DNA from: Chromatiales bacterium
GTDB taxonomy: Bacteria; Pseudomonadota; Gammaproteobacteria; UBA6429; Thiohalophilaceae
NCBI GenBank assembly: GCA_027057985.1
Contig: JALUTJ010000068.1
Location: 1-6,270, forward strand
Direction: 5' to 3'
Length of the DNA stretch: 6,270 nucleotides
The stretch's first letter is position 1, and the number at the start of each line of letters is the position of its first letter. Below are positions 1 to 5,984 of this stretch, one piece after another. The position numbers and the translations under genes were made by a program. The notes below the pieces were generated by a model. The model did no database searches. It saw only the letters and a list, made by a program, of their open reading frames with translations, and had not been told where the DNA came from.

Positions 1-217
1 TTTTTGTTTTAACTTCTACCTCTAGCGGAGCTTCAGGTTCAGGCTCGGCAACCGGAATTTCCAGTTTCGGCATATTGAGCACAGGTGGCACATCAATGGT
101 TTTAACCTCGACAGCCGCTGCTGGCGTTGCCTCCTCGGGCTCGCGCAAAAGTGCGTCGAGAAAGTTCTCAACCGCCTCTTTTTCATCTACCAGTAAATTT
201 GATTTATCCGATGCCAT
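1..217 (-). CDS. parP: CheW-like array-positioning protein, probable ParP (N-terminal 72 codons only)
   Basis: Only the N-terminus is present; the gene runs off the left edge. The 72 visible residues begin MASDKSNLLVDEKEAVENF, followed by LDALLREPEE and then an acidic, Pro/Ala/Val/Glu-rich tail (for example VAEPEPEAPLEVEV). The tail looks disordered and carries no catalytic motif. The call is mostly from context: in Pseudomonas and Vibrio the parA-family gene of the chemotaxis operon is followed by a CheW-domain protein with a long proline-rich N-terminus (ParP), which links CheA arrays to the polar ParC system. The CheW domain itself would lie outside the window. The ATG at 217 is the earliest possible start, because an in-frame TGA stands at 227-229 and no start codon lies between. 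The gene overlaps the end of parC by 14 nt. A weak GTGAG ribosome site (226-230) lies 8 nt upstream, so translation is probably coupled. A plain cheW is less likely, since CheW proteins lack such a tail. Confidence 0.7.
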   Translation of the reverse strand, partial: MASDKSNLLVDEKEAVENFLDALLREPEEATPAAAVEVKTIDVPPVLNMPKLEIPVAEPEPEAPLEVEVKTK

Positions 218-1016
218 TGGTTGAACTCACTAATTTAAGATGCGGCTCCTGAACCGGGTTAAGCAGGGAGTGTAATAAGGCGGCATACGCTTTGGAACCA
301 CGCGATGATTTACTCAGCATAGAAATGGGTTTTCCCTGTCGACTGGCCTCACGAAACTGGGTATCGACCGGTATCACTGAATCCCAGACCTTGTCAGCAT
401 ATTTTTCTCGTAGTGCACGCAGGCTTTCCGTAGAAGCACGAGTACGACGATCAAACATGGTTGGAATAATGGTCGAAGGCAGCGCCTGTTTACGCGATTT
501 GGTAATCATATCCAGGGTATGCATCATGCGCTCAAGTCCCTTGAGAGCCAGGAACTCGGTCTGCACCGGTAATAACAGGCGGTTGCAGGCAGCAAGTGCA
601 TTCACCATCAGGATTCCCAGCATTGGCAGGCAGTCGATCAGCACATAGTCGAACCGACCATCGAGTGTCTGCAGTGCTTTTTTCAATACCAGCCCTTTGC
701 CTTCCTTGCTTCCGAGTTGCCTGTCCAGCGTTGCCAGTGCCGTTGAGGCCGGCATCAGTGAAAGTCCTTCTACACCCGTATCAAGCAATACCTGGCCTAC
801 CAGGGCGGGAGTGAGTTGATCATGCTGAAACAGGGAATAAATACTTTTATCGAGATCATCCGGATCATACTTGAAGTACGAGGTCATGGAGCCCTGGGGA
901 TCCATATCGACAAGCAGCACGCGACAACCCTGCTGCACCAGGTGCCCGGCAAGGGAGACGGCAGTGGTGGTTTTGCCTACCCCACCCTTCTGATTTGCGA
1001 TTGCCCAGATTTTCAC
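204..1016 (-). CDS. parC: ParA/MinD-family ATPase of the chemotaxis operon (ParC-like polar array positioning)
   Basis: This is a 270-residue deviant-Walker ATPase. The Walker A motif KGGVGKTT spans residues 10-17, with the signature lysine K10 and the phosphate-binding K15. Walker A' is VLLVDMDPQGS (D37, D39). Walker B is YVLIDCLP with D128. The length fits the short chromosomal ParA type without an N-terminal helix-turn-helix. A position between the motor genes and a CheW-like gene in a che operon marks it as the ParC type, which in Vibrio and Pseudomonas recruits chemotaxis arrays to the cell pole, rather than a chromosome or plasmid segregation ParA; no parB follows. The start is GTG, chosen because MKIWAIANQKGG places the P-loop at the family-typical distance. 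The GTG overlaps the motD stop as GTGA. AAGGT at 1022-1026, five bases upstream, is a good ribosome site. The family is certain; the polar-localisation role is inferred from context. Confidence 0.92.
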   Translation of the reverse strand: MKIWAIANQKGGVGKTTTAVSLAGHLVQQGCRVLLVDMDPQGSMTSYFKYDPDDLDKSIYSLFQHDQLTPALVGQVLLDTGVEGLSLMPASTALATLDRQLGSKEGKGLVLKKALQTLDGRFDYVLIDCLPMLGILMVNALAACNRLLLPVQTEFLALKGLERMMHTLDMITKSRKQALPSTIIPTMFDRRTRASTESLRALREKYADKVWDSVIPVDTQFREASRQGKPISMLSKSSRGSKAYAALLHSLLNPVQEPHLKLVSSTNGIG

Positions 1017-1852
1017 GGTTTACCTTTTTCATTGCCAGGTGCCGATAATACACCCTCTTTACTAGCATGGCTCCTATCTCGATCAATTTCCACCAGTCGC
1101 CGTGCATTTTTATCCGCCAGAATCACGATTTTGACCCTGCGATTGCGTAAACGCCCTGCCGCAGTGGTATTTGCTGCGATCGGCCGAAACTGTGCATAGC
1201 CAATTGCCGACATGCGGCGTGGATCAACACCATTTTGTGCCAGTAGATTAACCACGCTGGCTGCACGTGCCGCGGAAAGTTCCCAGTTTGAAGGAAACTG
1301 TTCGGTATTGATGGGCAGGTTATCGGTGTGCCCTTCTACATCGATGGCGTTGGGAAGTTTTTTCAGAACTTTTGCGACTTCCTTGAGCGGTGGAATTGCA
1401 TCCTCTTCGAGTTCTGCATCAGCACTGGGAAATAAAATACTGGTATTCATCTCGATTTCAACCCAGAGCTTGTCCTGGGTTACCTTGATCAGTCCTTTGT
1501 CAATCAAAGGCTGCACCGCGGATTTGACTGTCTCGGCAATCTGCTTCATTTCCTTTTCGTAGCTGCGTTCAGATTTAGGCAGAATTTTAATGGTCTTGAT
1601 TCTGTCCTCGTTCTTGCTGCTACTGATGGCTGTATTCTGTTTGCCAATCTGAATAGGTTCGGGTGATTTTGGTGCTACCTTGAAGGCTTCGGTCATGGTA
1701 TCGGCAAGCACACGGTACTTGCCTTCATTCACTGAAGATATGGCATACATGACAACAAAAAAGGCAAACAACAGGGTGACGAAATCGGCGTAGGATACCA
1801 TCCAGCGCTCGGTATTTTCTGATTCATGCGGAACAGGTTTTCTTCTTGGCAT
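1013..1852 (-). CDS. motD: Flagellar stator protein MotD (MotB family, OmpA-like peptidoglycan-binding domain)
   Basis: This 279-residue protein is the MotB-type partner of MotC. A short, basic cytoplasmic N-terminus (MPRRKPVPHE) leads to WMVSYADFVTLLFAFFVVMYA. This is the single membrane helix (about residues 19-39), with D23 at the position of the ion-carrying aspartate (Asp32 of E. coli MotB). Residues 42-58 (VNEGKYRVLADTMTEAF) fit the plug segment that keeps unassembled stators closed. The C-terminal OmpA/MotB domain (about 125-248) anchors the stator to peptidoglycan and shows EGHTDN (173-178), NWELSAARA (189-197) and GRLRNRRVKI (233-242). The gene follows motC by 17 nt and overlaps parC by 4 nt. 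I call it MotD rather than MotB because the order cheB-motC-motD-parA matches the Pseudomonas MotCD locus. Whether it conducts H+ or Na+ cannot be decided from these residues. Confidence 0.95.
   Translation of the reverse strand: MPRRKPVPHESENTERWMVSYADFVTLLFAFFVVMYAISSVNEGKYRVLADTMTEAFKVAPKSPEPIQIGKQNTAISSSKNEDRIKTIKILPKSERSYEKEMKQIAETVKSAVQPLIDKGLIKVTQDKLWVEIEMNTSILFPSADAELEEDAIPPLKEVAKVLKKLPNAIDVEGHTDNLPINTEQFPSNWELSAARAASVVNLLAQNGVDPRRMSAIGYAQFRPIAANTTAAGRLRNRRVKIVILADKNARRLVEIDRDRSHASKEGVLSAPGNEKGKP
1022..1026 (-). promoter_or_regulatory. Shine-Dalgarno site for parC
   Basis: On the minus strand AAGGT lies 5 nt upstream of the GTG start codon (1014-1016), inside the 3' end of motD. It supports the non-ATG start and suggests that parC can be initiated by its own site as well as through the GTGA stop/start overlap. 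Confidence 0.6.
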
Positions 1853-1860
1853 GGCACATA

Positions 1861-1865
1861 CCCCC
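1861..1865 (-). promoter_or_regulatory. Shine-Dalgarno-like site for motD
   Basis: GGGGG on the minus strand lies 8 nt before the motD ATG, within the 17-nt motC-motD gap. It is G-rich rather than a classic AGGAG. A second ATG, 8 nt upstream of the chosen one, is out of frame with motD. Confidence 0.45.
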
Positions 1866-1869
1866 GCAA

Positions 1870-2616
1870 TCAGTTGAGGAAACCAAGCAGCTTGGTTTCA
1901 ATATTGCGCGGGTTTTCACCTTCAGCAATCGAAACAAGACCTTCAACGATCATTTCATTGAAGTGCGAGGAGGTATGAACAATACTTTTTAATTTGTTGG
2001 CTATGGGTAATAACACCAGGTTTGCCAGAGCAACACCATAAATCGTGGCAACAAAAGCAACGGCAATACCACTACCAAGCTTACTGGGATCGGTAAGATT
2101 ACCCATCACCTGTATCAGACCCAGCACCGCACCAATTATGCCGATAGTAGGACTATAGCCGCCCATACTTTCATAGATACGGGCGGCCTGAATATCATAA
2201 TGTTCGCGGGTATGGATATCCACTTCCATGATTTTGCGTATAGCTTCCGGCTCACTACCATCGATCAGTAACTGTAACCCTTTTTTTGAAAAAGGATCGG
2301 TTTCAGCATCTTCAAGGTTCTCAAGTCCTAACAGTCCTTCACGACGAGCTATATTACTCCAGCTAATAATTTTTTGAATTACTTCTTCGTTTTCAAATTT
2401 TGGCGGGCTGAAAATCCACCACAGCATTTTTATCGCGCGCAAAAATATACTGCCGGGTGACTGCAGCATAACAGCACCAAAGGTACCACCAATCACGATC
2501 AGGGCAGCTGGACCATTAACCAGCGTAGAGAGCTTGCCCCCTTCCAGGTACTGACCCATGAGGATAGCGGTAACACCCACTATCAAACCCAGTAATGTTA
2601 AAAAATCAAATCTCAT
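1870..2616 (-). CDS. motC: Flagellar stator protein MotC (MotA/PomA family)
   Basis: This 248-residue integral membrane protein is the ion-channel and torque subunit of the stator. Four hydrophobic segments are visible: about residues 5-21, 33-52, 155-173 and 182-206. A large cytoplasmic loop of about 100 residues lies between helices 2 and 3. That loop contains the charged stretch IARREGLLGLE (89-99), where MotA/PomA proteins contact FliG. The channel-lining signature GGYSPTIGIIGAVLG (152-166) contains P156, the expected conserved proline at the start of helix 3. At 248 residues it is shorter than E. coli MotA (295) and close to PomA/MotC proteins. The start ATG overlaps the cheB stop as ATGA. 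No Shine-Dalgarno sequence is visible upstream (AATAATTAAACGTGT), so translation probably depends on ribosomes finishing cheB. It pairs with the MotD encoded directly downstream. Confidence 0.95.
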   Translation of the reverse strand: MRFDFLTLLGLIVGVTAILMGQYLEGGKLSTLVNGPAALIVIGGTFGAVMLQSPGSIFLRAIKMLWWIFSPPKFENEEVIQKIISWSNIARREGLLGLENLEDAETDPFSKKGLQLLIDGSEPEAIRKIMEVDIHTREHYDIQAARIYESMGGYSPTIGIIGAVLGLIQVMGNLTDPSKLGSGIAVAFVATIYGVALANLVLLPIANKLKSIVHTSSHFNEMIVEGLVSIAEGENPRNIETKLLGFLN

Positions 2617-3695
2617 ACACGTTTAATTATTGCTTGTGAAAACTCATGAATATCCATTACCCGATCAGCCAATCCTGCTTCTACCACTGCCGCTGGCATA
2701 CCATAGACAACACAGCTGGCTTCATCCTGAGCCCAGACTTCTGCACCGGACTGTTTTAACATGCGGGCACCCTCACGTCCGTCTGCACCCATGCCGGTTA
2801 AAACTATAGCCAGGGTTTTGTTAGCAAAAACCTTGTTAGCAGAGCGAAAAGTGACGTCAACCGAGGGCTTATAAGTCAGGCTGGGTTCACTTTCAATTAT
2901 CCTTATCGTGGCATTACCGTCGCGACCTTCGATAAGCATCTGTTTACCACCGGGTGCCAGCAGGGCAAGACCGGGTTGTATCCTGTCGCCATCCTGCGCC
3001 TCACGCACTTCAATCTTGCAAAGCTGATCAAGACGTTTGGCAAAAGCCGGGGTGAATGTTGCCGGCATATGCTGAATCATCACGATGGGTTTTGGAAAAT
3101 CAGCAGGTAGATTAAGTAGCACATTCTGTAGTGCAAGGGGACCGCCTGTTGATGTGCCAATCGCAACCAGTTCTATGCCCCCTTTCCTGTCTACTACTCC
3201 CGGCCGAGGTGTAATTGCAGACGCTGCCTTTGTTGCCGATGTGGTTGCAGTAGCTGCAGGCTTTGTAGCGGCCGGTTTAATTTTACGTAAGGTATGCTTT
3301 TTTAAAGCAATGGTGCGTACAAGGTGGCACAGTTTCTTTTTAGCTTCTTCACGGTCCTGCGAAATATCTTCAAAACGCTTGGGTAAAAAATCCAGCGCAC
3401 CGGCTTCCAGTGCATCCAGGGTGGCTTTTGCCCCCTCGGTAGTCAGCGAAGAAAACATCACGATCGGAGTCGGTTGTGTTTCCATAATCTTACGCGTTGC
3501 CTTGATACCATCCATAATGGGCATTTCAATATCCATGGTAATGACATCTGGTTTTAAATCTCGTGTCATATCGATGGCTTCCTGACCATTCGCTGCATCC
3601 CCTACCACGGTTAATAATGGATCCTCTTCAAGGATTTCTTTAACTCGACGCCGAAAAAAACCAGAGTCATCTACAACCAGTACACGGGTTGCCAT
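2613..3695 (-). CDS. cheB: Chemotaxis response regulator protein-glutamate methylesterase/deamidase CheB
   Basis: CheB demethylates, and deamidates, glutamate/glutamine sites on chemoreceptors for adaptation, after activation by phosphate from CheA. The 360 residues hold an N-terminal receiver domain (about 3-125). It has the acidic pair D9/D10, the phosphoacceptor D55 in MDIEMP, S82 in MFSS and K106 in LPKR. An unusually Ala/Thr/Lys/Pro-rich linker follows (about 138-166). The C-terminal esterase domain (about 173-358) carries the catalytic triad: S182 in GTSTGGP, H209 in IQHMP, and D305 in GMGADGREGA. All active-site residues are intact. The gene follows cheA after 50 nt with its own strong ribosome site, and its TGA overlaps the motC ATG. 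No CheR methyltransferase gene is in the window, so the partner enzyme must be encoded elsewhere. Confidence 0.97.
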   Translation of the reverse strand: MATRVLVVDDSGFFRRRVKEILEEDPLLTVVGDAANGQEAIDMTRDLKPDVITMDIEMPIMDGIKATRKIMETQPTPIVMFSSLTTEGAKATLDALEAGALDFLPKRFEDISQDREEAKKKLCHLVRTIALKKHTLRKIKPAATKPAATATTSATKAASAITPRPGVVDRKGGIELVAIGTSTGGPLALQNVLLNLPADFPKPIVMIQHMPATFTPAFAKRLDQLCKIEVREAQDGDRIQPGLALLAPGGKQMLIEGRDGNATIRIIESEPSLTYKPSVDVTFRSANKVFANKTLAIVLTGMGADGREGARMLKQSGAEVWAQDEASCVVYGMPAAVVEAGLADRVMDIHEFSQAIIKRV

Positions 3696-3700
3696 TCTTA

Positions 3701-3707
3701 CTTCCTC
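3701..3707 (-). promoter_or_regulatory. Strong Shine-Dalgarno site for cheB
   Basis: GAGGAAG on the minus strand lies 5 nt upstream of the cheB ATG. It is the best ribosome site in the window and sits in the longest intergenic gap (50 nt, 3696-3745). This suggests that cheB, and motC through coupling, is translated independently of cheA. Confidence 0.7.
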
Positions 3708-3745
3708 GTAATAATTATTTATCCGATACCACTATTCGTCGTATC

Positions 3746-5962
3746 TCACGCATACATTTTCATCAGGCCGGGAATATCCAGGATAAGGGCAATACCGCCA
3801 TCACCGGTAATCGTTGCTCCTGCAAGGCCGGAAATACCATGTAACATGGCACCCAGCGGTTTAATCACCACTTCTTCCTGCCCAATCAGCTCATCAACGA
3901 TAAAGCCGACTTTCTGGGTTCCAATATGAACCACAACCACATGACCTTCTTTGGGCAATGGTGCATTACTCTCTCCCTGTACCAGCCAGTTATTGAGATA
4001 GTAAAGTGGCAAGGTCTTACCACGAACCAGTACCACGCGCTTGCCATCCATCACATTTGTTTTAGTCAGATCAAGGTGGAAAATTTCATTAACATTAACC
4101 AGTGGTAAAGAGAACAGTTGATCTTTGAGCTTGACCATCAGGGTGGACATAATCGCAAGAGTTAAAGGAACTTTAATATTGATAACCGTTCCTTCACCCA
4201 GTTTTGAGTCTATCTCGATAGAACCATTTAACGAGGTAATACTGGTTTTTACCACATCCATGCCCACACCTCGACCGGAGATATCGGAAATTTCCTGCTT
4301 GGTCGAGAACCCAGGCGCAAAAATCAGATTAAAACATTCATTATCGGTTAAACGTGCGGCTGATTCATTATCATAGAGACCTTTTTCGATAGCGATCTTA
4401 CGCAGCTTTTCCGGATCCATGCCACCACCATCGTCGGTGATAGAAAGAAGAATATGATCCCCTTCCTGCGATGCTGAAAGCACAACCGTACCCTGACGTG
4501 GTTTACCAACTTTTTCCCGCTCATCTGGCATTTCAATGCCATGATCAACCGAATTGCGAACAAGATGCACTAATGGATCCGCCAGTGCTTCAACCAGGTT
4601 CTTATCCAGGTCGGTATCTTCACCCACCATTTCCAGCTTGATATCTTTTTTCAGGTTACGCGCAATATCTCGTACCACACGTGGAAAGCGACCAAAGACT
4701 TTCTTTATCGGTTGCATCCGTGTCTTCATTACCGATAATTGTAGATCTGCGGTAACAAGATCGAGATTAGCTATGGCCTTGGACATTTCTTCACTGGCCA
4801 TGTCGCCACCTTCGGCACCCAGACGTGAGATGCGATTACGTACCAGTACCAGCTCACCCACCATGTTCATAATTTCATCCAGACGGCTGGTATCCACACG
4901 TACTGAGGTTTCAACCGGGGCTTTTTCCTTTGCTGCCGGTTTGGCTGCCTTACTGGGTGCTGGTTTTTTCTCTTCGGCTTTTTTTACTGGTGCCGCAGCA
5001 GCAGGTGCAGGTACACTGGCTGCGGCTGGCTTTTCAGCTTGCTCGTTAGCTTTATTACCCTTATCGACAGAAAACTTGCCTTTGCCATGAATATCATCGA
5101 GCAGGGCTTCAAATTCTTCCTCGGTGATTTCATCATCCTGTTTTGACTGTTCATAGGACTTTTGCTCATCAGTGGCGCCGGCTGTTGCTGCCTTGTCCGG
5201 TGAGAAACTACCCTTGCCATGAATATCATCCAGCAGGGCTTCAAATTCTTCATCAGTAATTTCATCATCACTTTTCGCTGCGGATGATGCTGCTGGTTTA
5301 TCTGCTGCCACCTTGTCAGGAGAGAACTTGCCTTCGCCATGAAGATCATCGAGCAGGGCCTCGAATTCCTCATCGGTAATATCATCGGAAGAAGATTCAG
5401 TAGAGGCTTGCTTTGCAGGAAGCTCAGCATCCGGATTTTCCAGTGCATCCATCAGTGCTTCAAACTCATCATCGGACATGTTTTCCGAGCCATTGACCAT
5501 TGCAGGCTCACTTGCCTGCGGCGGTTCTTCGGCTGCCACCTCAACTGCGGCTTCTGCTGCAACCGTTGCTTCCGCAGCAGGTATCTCCCCAGAAATAATG
5601 CCTTCGAGTGCGGTCAGTAATGCAGGCTCTGCTGCCTGTGGTTCTTCACCACTGCGTAAGGCATCAAACTGGTCATTTAAAACATCAAGTACTGGCAGTA
5701 CGGTATCCATGAGGTGATTATCGACCTTGATTTCACCATTACGCAGCATATTGAAAATATCTTCGGTTCGGTGACAGATAGCCACCATGACATCAATCGA
5801 AAGGAAACCTGCACCACCCTTGATAGTATGGAAACCACGAAAAACTGCATTCAATAAATCTGAATCTTCAGGACTGTTTTCAAGCTCAACCAGCTGTTCA
5901 TTAAGCTGCTCGAGTATCTCGCCTGCTTCAACCAGAAAATCTTCTAGGAGTTCATCATCCAT
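3746..5962 (-). CDS. cheA: Chemotaxis sensor histidine kinase CheA with a repeat-bearing linker and no visible P2 domain
   Basis: CheA phosphorylates itself in the receptor array and passes phosphate to CheY and CheB. Domains of the 738 residues, in order: P1/HPt (about 1-105) with phospho-acceptor H45 in FRGFHTIKGGAGF; a low-complexity Ala/Glu/Pro linker (about 105-350) bearing four acidic repeats; P3 dimerisation (about 352-415), starting SVRVDTSRLDEIMNMVGEL; and P4 ATPase (about 416-600). P4 shows the N box LVHLVRNSVDHG (N470), the G1 box DDGGGMD (510-516), the F box FAPGFST (548-554) and the G2 box GRGVGMD (563-569). A P5 CheW-like domain runs from about 601 to the end. The kinase looks fully functional. 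I see no folded CheY-binding P2 domain like that of E. coli CheA; the repeats occupy that space. The start gives MDDELLEDFLVEAGEILEQL, the expected opening helix of HPt. It lies 22 nt after cheZ, with only a weak ribosome site. Confidence 0.97.
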   Translation of the reverse strand: MDDELLEDFLVEAGEILEQLNEQLVELENSPEDSDLLNAVFRGFHTIKGGAGFLSIDVMVAICHRTEDIFNMLRNGEIKVDNHLMDTVLPVLDVLNDQFDALRSGEEPQAAEPALLTALEGIISGEIPAAEATVAAEAAVEVAAEEPPQASEPAMVNGSENMSDDEFEALMDALENPDAELPAKQASTESSSDDITDEEFEALLDDLHGEGKFSPDKVAADKPAASSAAKSDDEITDEEFEALLDDIHGKGSFSPDKAATAGATDEQKSYEQSKQDDEITEEEFEALLDDIHGKGKFSVDKGNKANEQAEKPAAASVPAPAAAAPVKKAEEKKPAPSKAAKPAAKEKAPVETSVRVDTSRLDEIMNMVGELVLVRNRISRLGAEGGDMASEEMSKAIANLDLVTADLQLSVMKTRMQPIKKVFGRFPRVVRDIARNLKKDIKLEMVGEDTDLDKNLVEALADPLVHLVRNSVDHGIEMPDEREKVGKPRQGTVVLSASQEGDHILLSITDDGGGMDPEKLRKIAIEKGLYDNESAARLTDNECFNLIFAPGFSTKQEISDISGRGVGMDVVKTSITSLNGSIEIDSKLGEGTVINIKVPLTLAIMSTLMVKLKDQLFSLPLVNVNEIFHLDLTKTNVMDGKRVVLVRGKTLPLYYLNNWLVQGESNAPLPKEGHVVVVHIGTQKVGFIVDELIGQEEVVIKPLGAMLHGISGLAGATITGDGGIALILDIPGLMKMYA
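5060..5128 (-). repeat. CheA linker repeat, copy 4 (residues 279-301)
   Basis: Encodes ITEEEFEALLDDIHGKGKF followed by SVDK. It is the fourth and last copy, about 50 residues before the dimerisation domain. At DNA level the 53-nt segment 5085-5137 matches 5217-5269 (copy 3) at 49 of 53 positions, which indicates a recent duplication or gene conversion between the two. Confidence 0.9.
5192..5260 (-). repeat. CheA linker repeat, copy 3 (residues 235-257)
   Basis: Encodes ITDEEFEALLDDIHGKGSF followed by SPDK. It begins 40 residues after copy 2 and 44 before copy 4. The spacers are disordered-looking Ala/Lys/Ser/Asp/Gln sequence. An acidic D-D-E precedes both this copy and copy 4. Confidence 0.9.
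5312..5380 (-). repeat. CheA linker repeat, copy 2 (residues 195-217)
   Basis: Encodes ITDEEFEALLDDLHGEGKF followed by SPDK. The matching 53-nt DNA segment (5337-5389) agrees with copy 4 at 43 of 53 positions, so it is the more diverged of the three full-length copies, with differences largely at third codon positions or in the flank. Confidence 0.9.
5441..5476 (-). repeat. CheA linker repeat, copy 1, short and degenerate (residues 163-174)
   Basis: Encodes SDDEFEALMDAL. It keeps the D-E-F-E-A-L core, but has Met in place of the second Leu and lacks the H-G-K-G-x-F-S-x-D-K tail of the other copies; ENPDAELP follows. It is best read as a diverged first unit of the same series. Confidence 0.7.
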
Positions 5963-5984
5963 CTTCTTTTATATCCAGCTTAAA

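Noticed and set aside
204..1016. Chromosome or plasmid partition ParA, with a nearby parS/ParB system
   Set aside because: No ParB gene or parS-like palindrome is visible, and the gene is locked by overlaps into the chemotaxis operon, which fits the ParC array-positioning type better.
865..1107. Minus-strand frame of 80 codons spanning the motD/parC junction
   Set aside because: It overlaps the ends of two well-supported genes in a different frame and has no conserved features.
3085..3585. Long open frame on the plus strand opposite cheB (166 codons)
   Set aside because: It is fully antisense to the intact cheB receiver and linker; the predicted protein is low complexity and resembles no family I know.
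3716..3745. Inverted repeat GATAC...GTATC just after the cheA stop as a possible terminator or attenuator
   Set aside because: The stem is only 5 bp with an 11-nt loop and is A/T-rich, with no following run of T on the minus strand. It is too weak to call a terminator inside an otherwise continuous operon.
4554..5090. Long open frame on the plus strand opposite cheA (178 codons)
   Set aside because: It lies wholly antisense to the conserved cheA kinase and linker region, its product is Ser/Arg/Ala-rich without recognisable motifs, and it has no context of its own. It is a by-product of cheA codon use.
4984..5448. Second minus-strand frame open through the CheA repeats (154 codons)
   Set aside because: The frame is open only because the repeated DNA units have the same phase. 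It yields a Met/Lys/Ser/Pro-rich sequence, while the cheA frame shows the conserved motif and continues into known domains.
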